DNA from: OLB6 sp964493635
Lineage (GTDB): Bacteria > Bacteroidota > Ignavibacteria > Kapaibacteriales > Kapaibacteriaceae
Direction: 5' to 3'
NCBI GenBank assembly: GCA_964493635.1
Contig: CAZBOW010000022.1
Span: 1-39,533, forward strand
DNA length: 39,533 bases
This document shows, piece by piece, positions 16,960 through 26,554 of the stretch (positions are counted from its first letter, which is position 1; each line of letters starts with the position of its first letter). The notes below the pieces were generated by a model, which ran no database searches, was not told the DNA's origin, and saw only the letters and a program-made list of their open reading frames with translations. A program made the translations under genes and the position numbers.

Positions 16960-18093
16960 ATGAAATTTGCAACGACTGCTATTCACGTTGGGCAAGAGCC
17001 CGACGAGTTAACCGGTGCCGTTACGGTACCCCTCTATCAAACATCGACCTACGCCCAGGAAGAAATCGGCAAGCACAAGGGCTGGGAGTATGCACGAACG
17101 CAGAATCCCACTCGGTCCCGCTGGGAGGCCTGTGTTGCAGCCATGGAGGGTGGCATTGCTGCCTATGCCTTCGGCTCCGGTCTGGCGGCGATCGATACCA
17201 TTATGCGCACGCTGAACGCCGGGGACCACGTGATCATGGCCGAGGATATGTACGGTGGTACGTTCCGCTTAGCCAACACCGTCCTTCAAAAGGCTGGTCT
17301 TACGTTCTCGTACGTCGACATGCGTAACATGGATAATGTTCGTGCCGCCGCTACCCCAGCCACGAAGATGATCTACACGGAGACGCCCACGAATCCGATG
17401 ATGACCATCACGGACTTGCGGGAGGCAGCCAACGTTGCTCACGAAGTAGGGGCTCTGTTGGTTGTGGACAATACCTTTGCGTCTCCCTATCTGCAGCGGC
17501 CGCTGGAACTTGGCGCGGACATCGTTGTACACTCGGCTACGAAGTACCTCGGCGGTCATAGCGACTTGGTCCACGGCGTGGTGATCACGCGGCACCAGCA
17601 TGTTGCCGATCAACTTGCCTATCTCCAAAATGCCGTTGGGGCGGTTCCTGGCCCCATGGAGTGCTGGTTGTGTCTGCGTTCGGCAAAAACCCTGCATGTG
17701 CGAATGGACCGTCACAGTTCCAACGCTCAAGCCATTGCCGAGTGGCTGGAACAGCACCCCGCGGTGCAACACGTCTACTACCCCGGACTTGCCTCCCACC
17801 CGCAGCATGCACTTGCTGCCTCACAGATGGATGGCTTCGGCGGAATGATCAGCATCGAGCTCGGCTCGTTGGAACGTGCCGTGGCGGTCACCAAGAAGCT
17901 GCAACTGTTCTGTCTGGCCGAATCACTCGGTGGCGTCGAGTCGTTGGTCTGCCATCCTGTGTCGATGACACATGGTTCGGTGCCGAAAGCTCAGCGCGAA
18001 AAGCTCGGCATCACCGACGGACTGATCCGCCTAAGTGTTGGCATCGAGGACGTAGCCGACTTGATGGTAGATCTCGATCAAGCACTGGCCTGA
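16960..18093 (+). CDS. Trans-sulfuration PLP enzyme (cystathionine gamma-synthase/lyase family)
   Basis: This 377-residue Cys/Met-metabolism PLP enzyme has the PLP lysine at residue 195 in 'SATKYLGGHSD'. The family motif 'YARTQNPTRSRWEACVAAMEGG', 'VDNTFASPYLQRPLELGAD' and 'ESLGGVESLVCHP' are also present. The likely reaction is gamma-replacement or gamma-elimination on cystathionine or O-acylhomoserine. Synthase (MetB) and lyase (MetC/CTH-like) cannot be separated from sequence reading alone. It starts four bases after the small T9SS-tailed gene and ends seven bases from the convergent PaaN gene. Confidence 0.92.
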   Translation: MKFATTAIHVGQEPDELTGAVTVPLYQTSTYAQEEIGKHKGWEYARTQNPTRSRWEACVAAMEGGIAAYAFGSGLAAIDTIMRTLNAGDHVIMAEDMYGGTFRLANTVLQKAGLTFSYVDMRNMDNVRAAATPATKMIYTETPTNPMMTITDLREAANVAHEVGALLVVDNTFASPYLQRPLELGADIVVHSATKYLGGHSDLVHGVVITRHQHVADQLAYLQNAVGAVPGPMECWLCLRSAKTLHVRMDRHSSNAQAIAEWLEQHPAVQHVYYPGLASHPQHALAASQMDGFGGMISIELGSLERAVAVTKKLQLFCLAESLGGVESLVCHPVSMTHGSVPKAQREKLGITDGLIRLSVGIEDVADLMVDLDQALA

Positions 18094-18100
18094 GTACGCC

Positions 18101-19771
18101 CTAGCCCTGCTTCCTGACACCAATAACGTTGAACCGGTTAGTCACAAACGACCAATCGGCGAACGTGGCGTTGCCGGCTGGATTGGCGCCGGCACCGTGG
18201 AAGTCCGAGAACGCCGCCGACTGATTCACCCAGACGAAACTGTTGAAGTTGAAGGCAATGGGTGCACCAGCACGTACGATTGCCTCTTCGGCTCGATCCA
18301 TCACCGCGGCATCCGTGCTGTAGACCAGCGTTGTCAGGGCGCCATGAGTCCGCGTGCTCTGTGCCACACGCTGGATGGCGTCATCAACACTGTCGACAGG
18401 AATGATGAACGAAATCGGTCCAAACCACTCCCGGGTGTAGATGTCGTCGCGCGAAGCGTCCACCTTCAAGATCAACGGCGTTGCCGACCGCGCACCATCA
18501 AAGCCGGGATGCTGCATCGTAGCTGAATCTCGCACAACCGGCAATCCCAAGCCCTTGGCCTCTTCAACGCGCGCCAGCGTTGCGGCACTTTGGATGGTTC
18601 CAACGGTGCTGGGTCCTGCTTTCTCATTAAGCACAAGGGCATCGACATGCTTGGCAAGATGTTCGGCAAACTCATCCACCGACCACGTTGCCTCGCCTAC
18701 GCGCACGCCACTGGCGGGCACATAGATGTTCTGTGGTGCCGTACACATCTGTCCAGCATAGAGCGACAGCGAAAAGGCGAGGTTCCCCAGGGCCTGATCA
18801 ACAGTGTCCAGACTGTCCACAATCACGTTGTTAACGCCGGCCTTTTCGGTAAAGACAACCTTTCCCGCTGCGGAGCAGGCACCCTCGACCACACGACCAA
18901 ACACGGGACCACCAGTGTAGTCCACAACACGAACAGCAGGATGCTCAAGAAGGTCCATGGTCACCGGAGCATCAACGGTGTCTGCCGCCAGCTGGCAGAT
19001 ATTGGGGTCGAGTCCAAGGTCTACAAGCGTAGAACGAAGCTCGGCAACAACAATCGCGATGGGATAGATCGCTCCTGGATGGGGCTTGACAATAACGCTG
19101 TTTCCCGTCACCAAACCAGCAAACATGCCCGGCGTGGTGTTCCACACAGGGAAGGTGCTGCATCCAATCACAAGATTGATGCCCTTCGGCACCATGCGGT
19201 ACGTTTTTTGAATCACGACACTGGTCTTCCCCATCGGCTTTTCCCACGTGACGTGGTTGGCAAATCCGGTGAGCGCGGCATACCCCATCGCCACAGCCTC
19301 CAAGGCCCGGTCGAACCCATGCGGCCCGGACGACTGGAAGGCCATCACGAATCCCTGACCGGTAGTATGCATTGTAGCATAGCCAATCTCGAAAAACCGC
19401 TTGGAGGCACGCTCCAAGGCTTCAATCAAGATGGCGGCGCGTTCGACTGCCGACAATGCCTGCCATGCAACCTGTGCATCCGAAGCCCTCGTCACCAGAT
19501 CGTCTACCGACCAGATCGGATACGTCACACCAAGGTCGAATCCATAGGGTGATGCTTCACTGCCACCGTGCGTGGCCGACGCACCAAGACCCTGGAACGG
19601 CTTACCCAGCTGATCTTGGAAGGCCTTCAACCCATCATCATTGGCCGTTTCACCATAGATCTTGCCGGAAGGGGGCTCTGGCCAGTGGGCATGGAACGTG
19701 CGATCACGATTGGCCGACACAGCAGCGTCGAGCGTGGCTTGATGGCGAGTGATCAGGTCGGAAAGCATCAT
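18101..19771 (-). CDS. paaN: PaaN-like aldehyde dehydrogenase (phenylacetic acid degradation)
   Basis: This ~556-residue aldehyde-dehydrogenase superfamily protein resembles the PaaN subgroup of phenylacetate degradation. Seen in the sequence are a long N-terminus with 'WPEPPSGKIYGETAN', 'VIGCSTFPVWNTTPGMFAGLV', 'VFTEKAGVNNVIVDS', and the catalytic-Cys region 'LYAGQMCTAPQNIYVP'. Starts at 19771 or 19768 (MM) are both possible; the frame is open 16 codons further upstream into the spacer. No other paa genes are nearby. It lies 48 bases after an exported unknown and downstream of ald on the same strand, so its substrate here may be another acyl or aldehyde compound. Confidence 0.8.
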   Translation of the reverse strand: MMLSDLITRHQATLDAAVSANRDRTFHAHWPEPPSGKIYGETANDDGLKAFQDQLGKPFQGLGASATHGGSEASPYGFDLGVTYPIWSVDDLVTRASDAQVAWQALSAVERAAILIEALERASKRFFEIGYATMHTTGQGFVMAFQSSGPHGFDRALEAVAMGYAALTGFANHVTWEKPMGKTSVVIQKTYRMVPKGINLVIGCSTFPVWNTTPGMFAGLVTGNSVIVKPHPGAIYPIAIVVAELRSTLVDLGLDPNICQLAADTVDAPVTMDLLEHPAVRVVDYTGGPVFGRVVEGACSAAGKVVFTEKAGVNNVIVDSLDTVDQALGNLAFSLSLYAGQMCTAPQNIYVPASGVRVGEATWSVDEFAEHLAKHVDALVLNEKAGPSTVGTIQSAATLARVEEAKGLGLPVVRDSATMQHPGFDGARSATPLILKVDASRDDIYTREWFGPISFIIPVDSVDDAIQRVAQSTRTHGALTTLVYSTDAAVMDRAEEAIVRAGAPIAFNFNSFVWVNQSAAFSDFHGAGANPAGNATFADWSFVTNRFNVIGVRKQG

Positions 19772-19819
19772 GGCAGGTCGCGTTCTGTTGGTGGAAGTGC
19801 CACAAACATACGGAGGCAA

Positions 19820-21205
19820 TCAGAACCGAAGCCGGGCAACCACGAAGGGATCCGGGCGCTGAATGCCATAGAGATCTTGGCGGATCACCAACGGCCCCAT
19901 CGGATTCACATCCACGTCAAGGTCCAGCCACGACGTTGATTGGGTTGGAGTCTGGGGCTTGGCCAATGCCAACGAGACACAGAAGCCACCAAGGGCACCA
20001 GCATAGGACATGAGCGCAACAGATTCTGGTGCTACGTCCAAGGCCTGGGACAGTCCCAGTCCGATGGCACCACCACCCAGCAGAGAGATAATGCTCACGG
20101 TACCGTCACTGGCCGGATAGTCGTAACCTTTGGTCAGAGCGGTACCAACCCATAAGCCCCCTACCGTGCCACCCAAGCAGAGCAGGCTGGTAGCTGTACC
20201 GGAGAAGTTGTCGGGCTGAATGGCGGCCATCACCACCACGGGCAGGCCGGCACCGAGGAGGCCTGTGATGCCGTAGATCGTAGCATCACCCGGCGAAAAG
20301 TGCTGCGCATCGGCAATGGCGTCGCCGGCCACAATGCCAGCGGCAGCACCCGCTAGGGCCATGCCGCCAAGGGTTCGGGCCGCAACATCAGAACTTGGAT
20401 CCACCTGATCGAAGACTGCCGCGGTGAGCAACACTCCAGATAGCATGCCATAGAACGAGGTGGTGTTGATCACTCCGGCTCGTCCCTCGCTCATGTTGGT
20501 GTTCGTAGCCACGAGGTATCCAGCAATGGATTCGGTAACGCCGGTCAGCACGGATAAACCAAAACCGAGCCGCGGTGTGTCGCTATTGAAGAGCGACTGC
20601 CCGCCGATTGCGGCAGCCAGCGCCCATCCATGAATGGTACCTTGGAACATCCCACCCAGCGCCAGCGACGCCGCCCCATCGGTGACGGGCAGGTCGCTCG
20701 TAATCAGTGCTGGTACCAGGTAGCCCAAGCCCCCTGCCAACAAGATGGGAACCGATGGATTGTTCAAATCGAGGGCAATACTGGTTGCCGTCCCGTAGTA
20801 GAACAAGCTCCAGAGGGTACTACCCCACAGCAGCGAGGTACGTCCATTTTGATCGAGTCCTGCCACGGGAACCGACGCCGGTATCGTGGGAGCGGCCTCC
20901 GCACGGATGCTCGACACCCTCTCGCGCAGGGCCTGAACATCCCTCAACGTGAGCGTCCGTGTCGTGCGACTGCGTTGGCCATTGCGCTCGGTCACTACTT
21001 CCAACGTGTACGTCGTATCCGTTCCGCTACGAAACAAACGGGCCTCGATGAATCCATCGAAGCCCGTGATAACTCCGTACTGATTGTTCAGTGATTGAGA
21101 GATCGAATAGACCGTGCCTTCTTGATCAAACGACACTTGGACGTCCTGTGCACGGACACCAAGCGCGCCAAGACAGAAGGCGATGGTACAGATGATGACC
21201 CGCAT
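19820..21205 (-). CDS. Exported hydrophobic protein of unknown function
   Basis: The 461-residue product begins with a signal peptide (MRVIICTIAFCLGALGVRAQ, cleavage after RAQ). A ~100-residue polar domain follows ('GVITGFDGFIEARLFRSG', 'TLTLRDVQALRERVSS'). Residues ~120-410 are a Gly/Ala-rich series of short hydrophobic stretches with no obvious catalytic residues. It ends in 'PDPFVVARLRF'; a C-terminal Phe after alternating hydrophobics is typical of outer-membrane proteins. It lies 26 bases after ald and 48 before paaN. I do not recognise the family; outer-membrane placement is inferred. Confidence 0.7.
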   Translation of the reverse strand: MRVIICTIAFCLGALGVRAQDVQVSFDQEGTVYSISQSLNNQYGVITGFDGFIEARLFRSGTDTTYTLEVVTERNGQRSRTTRTLTLRDVQALRERVSSIRAEAAPTIPASVPVAGLDQNGRTSLLWGSTLWSLFYYGTATSIALDLNNPSVPILLAGGLGYLVPALITSDLPVTDGAASLALGGMFQGTIHGWALAAAIGGQSLFNSDTPRLGFGLSVLTGVTESIAGYLVATNTNMSEGRAGVINTTSFYGMLSGVLLTAAVFDQVDPSSDVAARTLGGMALAGAAAGIVAGDAIADAQHFSPGDATIYGITGLLGAGLPVVVMAAIQPDNFSGTATSLLCLGGTVGGLWVGTALTKGYDYPASDGTVSIISLLGGGAIGLGLSQALDVAPESVALMSYAGALGGFCVSLALAKPQTPTQSTSWLDLDVDVNPMGPLVIRQDLYGIQRPDPFVVARLRF

Positions 21206-21231
21206 CTACTCCTCCACTGAATGATGAGCGA

Positions 21232-22347
21232 CTACTGCACAACGGCCTCCAACGGTGTATACTCCATACCAAACGCCTGGGCCACGGCTTCGTAGACAAT
21301 CTTGCCAGCCACGACATTCACGCCCAAGGCCAGCTCGTGGTTCTCAGCAATCGCCTTCTTCCAGCCCTTGTTGGCGAGCTCCACTGCATACGGCAATGTT
21401 GCACCGGTCAGCGCCAGTGTTGAGGTGTAGGGAACAGCTCCTGGCATGTTGGCAACACCGTAGTGTACCACACCGTCCACAACATAGATGGGATCGGCAT
21501 GGGTCGTCGCCTTACACGTCTCGACGCAGCCCCCCTGGTCGACCGACACGTCCACGATGACCGAACCGGGTTTCATCGTGCTGAGCATGTCGCGCGTAAC
21601 CAGCTTCGGCGCCTTGGCGCCTACAATCAACACGCCGCCGATGACAAGGTCGGCATCAACAATGTTCTCGCGAATGGCCGACATCGTGGACATCTGCGTG
21701 GTGATGTTTTTCGGCATCACGTCGTCCAGGTAGCGCAGTCGGTACAGGTTGTTATCGTAGATCGTCACACGTGCTCCAAAGCCGGCAGCAATCTTGGCTG
21801 CGTTGGTACCAACGATACCACCACCCAGGACCATCACATTCGCCGGACGCACACCTGGAACGCCCCCTAACAGAACACCGCGACCTCCGGAGGGGTGCTC
21901 AAGGTATTTTGCACCTTCTTGCGGTGCCATTCTGCCTGCGACCTCCGACATTGGAATCAGTAGAGGGAGGGAGCCGTCGGCTTTTTGAACGGTTTCATAG
22001 GCAATGCACACCGCACCGCTCTTGACCATGGCTTCCGTTAGTTCCTGCGATGCTGCAAAGTGGAAGTAGGTAAACAGGATCTGGCCTTCGCGAATCAGAG
22101 GATGTTCTGGAGCAATGGGCTCTTTCACCTTGACAATCATATCGGCCTTGCCGTACACGTCGGCGGCAGATCCTACGATCTGTGCTCCGATGGCCGTATA
22201 GGCAGCGTCGTCGTAGCCACTCCCTACGCCTGCCTGTGTTTCCACAATCACCGTATGGCCGTTCCGGATGAACGTTTCAGCACCGCCCGGCGTAAGTCCT
22301 ACGCGCTTCTCAAGGGGTTTAATTTCCTTCGGTACACCGATCAGCAT
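21232..22347 (-). CDS. ald: Alanine dehydrogenase
   Basis: The 371-residue NAD-dependent enzyme interconverts L-alanine and pyruvate plus ammonia. The N-terminus MLIGVPKEIKPLEKRVGLTP is the family signature. Other motifs are 'LFTYFHFAAS' with the substrate-binding His, 'VMVLGGGIVGTNAAKIAAGFGA' (Rossmann fold), and 'VDVSVDQGGCVET' with the catalytic Asp. Length is normal. It heads a minus-strand set with the exported unknown and paaN, divergent from the DegT-family gene. Confidence 0.96.
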   Translation of the reverse strand: MLIGVPKEIKPLEKRVGLTPGGAETFIRNGHTVIVETQAGVGSGYDDAAYTAIGAQIVGSAADVYGKADMIVKVKEPIAPEHPLIREGQILFTYFHFAASQELTEAMVKSGAVCIAYETVQKADGSLPLLIPMSEVAGRMAPQEGAKYLEHPSGGRGVLLGGVPGVRPANVMVLGGGIVGTNAAKIAAGFGARVTIYDNNLYRLRYLDDVMPKNITTQMSTMSAIRENIVDADLVIGGVLIVGAKAPKLVTRDMLSTMKPGSVIVDVSVDQGGCVETCKATTHADPIYVVDGVVHYGVANMPGAVPYTSTLALTGATLPYAVELANKGWKKAIAENHELALGVNVVAGKIVYEAVAQAFGMEYTPLEAVVQ

Positions 22348-22396
22348 ACAATCCTCTAGGATAATTGGTTTGTTCGAATGATACAGCCAGCAAAAT

Positions 22397-22409
22397 TGCG
22401 AATTTCGCA
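22397..22409. promoter_or_regulatory. 13-base dyad in the ald / DegT divergent spacer
   Basis: TGCGAA-T-TTCGCA is a perfect dyad roughly midway between the divergent ATGs (22347 and 22454). Such short symmetric sites commonly bind dimeric regulators. No clear TAnnTTTG element was found for either gene, so function is a guess. Confidence 0.35.
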
Positions 22410-22453
22410 GTCTATTCTCACGTCAGATCCCACCTCAAAACGGAAAGATTCCC

Positions 22454-23608
22454 ATGGCCGTCCCACTGCTCGACTTAAAACTCCAGTACCAGGCTCTGAA
22501 GACCGAGATCGATGCAGCCCTGATTCGGGTTGCGGAGTCCCAGGCCTGCATCCTTGGCCCCGAGGTTGCCGCGCTGGAGGCCAGCATGGCCACCTACCTT
22601 GACGTTCGACACGCCATTGGGATATCGAGTGGTACCGACGCCTTGCTCATTGCCCTGATGGCCTATGACATCGGTGCCGGCGACGAAGTGATCGTGCCAA
22701 CATTCTCGTTCTTTGCCACAGCCGGTTGTGTGGCACGCACCGGGGCTACGCCAGTATTCGTGGATGTGGATCCTGTGTCGTACATGATGAACCCCGACCT
22801 TGTCCGGAAGGCCATCACACCAAGGACAAAGGCGATCATGCCCGTGCACCTGTTTGGGCAGGCCGCGAACATGACGGAGCTGATGGCAATCTCGGCTGAA
22901 ACGGGAATCCCGGTCATCGAAGATGCAGCGCAGGCCATTGGCACCAAGTACATCGATGGTCGTCCGGTGGGAGGTATTGGACACATCGGCTGTTTCTCAT
23001 TCTACCCCACGAAGAATCTCGGAGCCTTCGGTGATGGGGGGCTGGTAACCACGAACGACGATGCTCTGGCAACCAAGCTGCTGCGATTGCGAAACCATGG
23101 CATGGAGCCCCGCTACTATCACAGCATGATTGGCGGCAACTTTCGGTTAGATGCCCTTCAAGCTGCCGTTCTCAACGTAAAACTACCCCACCTTGACAGC
23201 TGGCATGCAGCTCGGCGACGCAACGCCGAGATCTACGAGCAGGCCTTCATTGCCCAAGGGTTGAGTCGCGGTGCTGGGTCCACGACATTTTCCGAGCACG
23301 ACCGCATCCTGCTTCCTGCGGCACCCGGACACCACATTTTCAACCAGTACACCATTCGCAGTGCTCACCGCGACGCGCTCCGTGCGTTCTTGAGCGAACG
23401 GGGTATCGGCACGGAGATCTACTACCCCGTGCCATTCCATCGGCAGGAGTGTTTCGCCTACCTGCAACCAAACGATGCTGACTACCCCGTGGCAAACAGC
23501 TTATCCGAGACCGTACTGTCGTTGCCAATCTTCCCGGAACTGCGTCCGGATCAAATCGCCGAGGTTGTTGCAACTATTGCCGAGTTCGAGCGTACCACTG
23601 CGGCGTAA
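22454..23608 (+). CDS. DegT/DnrJ/EryC1/StrS-family sugar aminotransferase
   Basis: A 384-residue PLP enzyme of the family that makes amino sugars for surface polysaccharide. The PLP lysine is K187 in 'SFYPTKNLGAFGDGG'. Also seen are 'GISSGTDALLIALMAYDIG', 'VIVPTFSFFATAGCVARTGA', 'PVIEDAAQAIG', and the C-terminal 'NQYTIR', 'GIGTEIYYPVPFHRQECFAYL'. The latter resembles members that make 3-amino sugars (WbpE/DegT-like). It is a single gene here with no adjacent sugar-nucleotide genes, so the sugar cannot be named. Confidence 0.93.
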   Translation: MAVPLLDLKLQYQALKTEIDAALIRVAESQACILGPEVAALEASMATYLDVRHAIGISSGTDALLIALMAYDIGAGDEVIVPTFSFFATAGCVARTGATPVFVDVDPVSYMMNPDLVRKAITPRTKAIMPVHLFGQAANMTELMAISAETGIPVIEDAAQAIGTKYIDGRPVGGIGHIGCFSFYPTKNLGAFGDGGLVTTNDDALATKLLRLRNHGMEPRYYHSMIGGNFRLDALQAAVLNVKLPHLDSWHAARRRNAEIYEQAFIAQGLSRGAGSTTFSEHDRILLPAAPGHHIFNQYTIRSAHRDALRAFLSERGIGTEIYYPVPFHRQECFAYLQPNDADYPVANSLSETVLSLPIFPELRPDQIAEVVATIAEFERTTAA

Positions 23609-23646
23609 TTAGTACGAACATCACGACGAACCTCGAGGCACCGAAC

Positions 23647-24287
23647 ATGCGCACAACAACTGGCTCCAGCCTATGGATTGGACTTACCCTTCTCGTGTTA
23701 GGCACTGGGTGGCTGCTGGATTCCTTCGACGTGCTGCACTTCGGCCGGGTTCTGCGCATGTACTGGCCGATGCTGCTGATGATCATTGCCATCGTGCAGT
23801 ACGCAACAAGGTCGTACGGCCTGACAGGCTCGGCCATCTTGTTCAGTCTGGGTGCCTTACTACAGCTCGACAAATTCGACCTGCTCCCTGGAGGGTTTTG
23901 GAGCGCTTTCTGGCCGGTGATGCTGATTGCCATTGGAGTGTCGCTGATTGCACCATACGTGCGGGGAACGTCCCGGATGATCGGTGATCTTGGAGACAAC
24001 CCGGAGTCCGCCACATCCTTCATCCAACAAACCACGTTGTTCAGCGGGGCCGAACTACGAAGTACGTCGAGCACGCTCATGGGAGGCGAGCTCACGGCAG
24101 TGTTTGGAGGTATCGAACTGGATCTCCGCGACTGCAACATGGCAGCACGCTCTGCTATGTTCAAGGCAACTGCTATCTTCGGTGGAATCGAAATCATTGT
24201 CCCACCCACGTGGCGCGTTGTGGTTACCGGTACACCCATCTTTGGTGGTGTGGACAACGTAACGCAGCATCGCACCATCGATCCTCA
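23647..24287 (+). CDS. LiaF-like four-helix membrane protein (3' end in assembly gap)
   Basis: Four predicted transmembrane helices lie at about residues 9-25, 38-54, 58-74 and 82-100. A soluble beta-rich C-terminal domain follows, with repeats of 'FGGIE' ('LTAVFGGIELDLRDC', 'ATAIFGGIEIIVPPTW', 'TPIFGGVDN'). This is the arrangement of LiaF/YvqF-type cell-envelope stress proteins and the related DUF5668/DUF2154 pair. The gene runs into 100 N at 24288. If the gap length happens to be right, the frame ends at 24414 and overlaps a GTG of the photolyase by four bases. No LiaRS-like kinase or regulator is adjacent. Confidence 0.75.
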
Positions 24288-24387
24288 NNNNNNNNNNNNN
24301 NNNNNNNNNNNNNNNNNNNNNNNNNNNNNNNNNNNNNNNNNNNNNNNNNNNNNNNNNNNNNNNNNNNNNNNNNNNNNNNNNNNNNNN
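24288..24387. other. Assembly gap (100 N)
   Basis: A run of exactly 100 N with no shared sequence at its two edges. It hides the end of the LiaF-like gene and possibly the true start of the photolyase. The round number suggests a placeholder length. Confidence 0.95.
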
Positions 24388-25736
24388 TTCCCACCGGAGG
24401 CCGCGGACCAGTGATCTACTGGATTCAGCGTGAGCGCCGCGTTCACGACAACTGGGCTTTGCTCTACGCGATCTCACTGCACCAAGCCTTCGGGGAGGCG
24501 TCCTCGGGTGTGCGTGTCTGCTTCTGCATGCCGCCCAGCTTTCTGGGATCGACGATGCGCCAGTATGATTTCAAGCTGCAGGGGTTCGAGGAGCTCGAAC
24601 GCGAACTGGCAGATCTGGGCATCCCCTTCGACATGCTCTCCGGAAGCCCCGACGAGGAGGTGCCGCCCTACCTCAACAGTCATGCTCCAAGTGCCATTGT
24701 CACGGACTTCGAGCCGTTGCGCACGAAGCGGTACTGGACCACCATTGTGGCTCGCGACACGGCAGCCCCCTTCCATCAGGTGGATGCACACAACATCGTG
24801 CCCGCATGGATCGCCTCTGCGAAGCAGGAGTTTGCAGCGGCTACCCTACGACCGAAGATTGAGCGGTTGCTTCCAACGTACTTGGAACCGTATCCGGAGG
24901 TTGTGCCCGTAGGTCCGCCAGTTCAGCCCTCAACGGACTGGCACGCCGTACGCGCAGGAGTAACGTCCGATCCGCGGGTAGCTCCCGTGACGTGGCTTAC
25001 GCCCGGCGAGCAGGCTGGCAGATCGGCACTTGCCGGTTTCCTGTTCCGGCTAGATTCCTACCAGGATCGTAACGATCCAACAAAGGTTGGACAGTCCGAC
25101 CTCTCACCATACCTGCACTTTGGTCATCTAGCCCCTCAACGGGCAGCCCTTGATGTATGCACACTGCTGGGACTGCATCCCGACGCCCTTGGAGACATTC
25201 GCACCGTTGCCCATGGATTCCTCGAGGAGTTGATCATCCGACGTGAGCTGGCCGACAACTTCACACACTATAACGACCAGTACGATCAGGTAACAGGGTT
25301 CCACGAGTGGGCCCAGCGTTCGTTGAATGAGCATCGGGACGACCGCCGTGAATTCACCTATCTGTACGAGGAATGGGACGAAGCTCGTACACACGATGAG
25401 CTATGGAACGCTGCCCAGCGTCAGTTGGTCCGTACCGGCAAGATGCACGGCTTTATGCGGATGTACTGGGCCAAGAAAATCCTTGAGTGGTCGCACTCAC
25501 CCGAGGAGGCCCTGGCAACCGCTATCGCCCTGAATGATCGCTACTCGCTTGACGGTCGGGATCCCAACGGATACACTGGCATTGCCTGGAGCATTGGCGG
25601 TGTTCACGATCGGGCATGGACGGAGCGACCCGTGTACGGGAAGATCCGCTACATGAACGCCAATGGGTGCCGCCGAAAGTTCGACGTGGATCGCTACATC
25701 GCCTCCTTTCCACCAGAAGAGACCGCATCAGAATGA
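24388..25736 (+). CDS. Class II CPD photolyase (5' end uncertain)
   Basis: This light-driven flavoenzyme splits cyclobutane pyrimidine dimers. The C-terminal signature 'NGYTGIAWSIGGVHDRAW' and 'GKIRYMNANGCRRKFDV', with 'GKMHGFMRMYWAKKILEW' and 'LSPYLHFGHLAPQRAAL', are diagnostic of class II. The reading frame is open up to the gap edge and reads 'GGRGPVIYWIQRERRVHDNW', which matches the family N-terminus, so the start may lie in the gap. A GTG at 24411, giving 441 residues and a four-base overlap with the preceding stop, is the alternative. It overlaps the next gene by four bases (25733-25736). Confidence 0.93.
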
Positions 25737-26554
25737 TCCATACGTTGATTGCCCTTGTGCTGATCGCACAGGGGCTAACATTAACGCGGCCCATTAAGGT
25801 CACGGATACGTACCTCTTAAAGGGGACGTCCTGCCAAGTCACGCGGATGACCACCGTTGACGCCCGTGGCGTGCGCCAAATGCCCACGGAAGGATCGATT
25901 ACCGTGCGGCTCGATGCCATGTGTACGGTGGAAGGTGTCACCGAGGATGGCCAGGAGGCGATCAAGTCGCTGGTGATCCGTAACGCTGAGTCGATCGTGG
26001 GCTCAGCAGCTCCCGTTACGCTGTTGCCGACCGGCGCACGCATCAAAGCCTTGTTTAGTAACCAGGGTACCATCTTGGAGCAGGGCGACTCGATCCTCAG
26101 CGATCAGGTCACGCAACTGCTGTCCACCGTTATTCGTGGTGAAGGGGGCTCGCAGACCGGCAAGCTGATGGATCCCAATCGACCTGTCGCAGTGGGAGAT
26201 GCCTGGCAACCTCACCTTCCTGCCCTACGAACATTGATCGAGCAGTCCTTTGGGCAACAACCCGATTCGGTGAGTGGTAGCGTTACTTATGTGTCCGTGG
26301 ATTCAACCGTCCAACGGCCGGAAGCCGTGATTCAGTTGGTGGCCGAGGCACGCGATGTGATCGCCGAGTTCGACAGCATGCGTCCCAGCGAGTCGACCTT
26401 TACCATGACGGTCACCGTCCACGTACCGGTTGATGCACGATACCCTATCACCCGTACCGAAACCACCACGCGCCTGCTGATGCACTTCGGCGAGGGTCCA
26501 GGCTCGGCTCTCTTGGAGATCGTCAATGAGTCGCACGCCAGCTTCGTTCGGTAG
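25733..26554 (+). CDS. Exported protein of unknown function
   Basis: The start ATG overlaps the photolyase stop (ATGA). The 273-residue product begins with a short signal peptide (MIHTLIALVLIAQG). Two beta-rich halves follow. The first includes 'KVTDTYLLKGTSCQVTRMTTV'. A central proteinaceous linker 'PNRPVAVGDAWQP' comes next, then 'FTMTVTVHVPVDARYPITRTE'. The layout resembles secreted Bacteroidota proteins that describe a quantity 'with scaling and default value' (DUF6263-like), but I cannot assign it firmly. Its last 29 bases overlap the EamA gene. Confidence 0.7.
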   Translation: MIHTLIALVLIAQGLTLTRPIKVTDTYLLKGTSCQVTRMTTVDARGVRQMPTEGSITVRLDAMCTVEGVTEDGQEAIKSLVIRNAESIVGSAAPVTLLPTGARIKALFSNQGTILEQGDSILSDQVTQLLSTVIRGEGGSQTGKLMDPNRPVAVGDAWQPHLPALRTLIEQSFGQQPDSVSGSVTYVSVDSTVQRPEAVIQLVAEARDVIAEFDSMRPSESTFTMTVTVHVPVDARYPITRTETTTRLLMHFGEGPGSALLEIVNESHASFVR

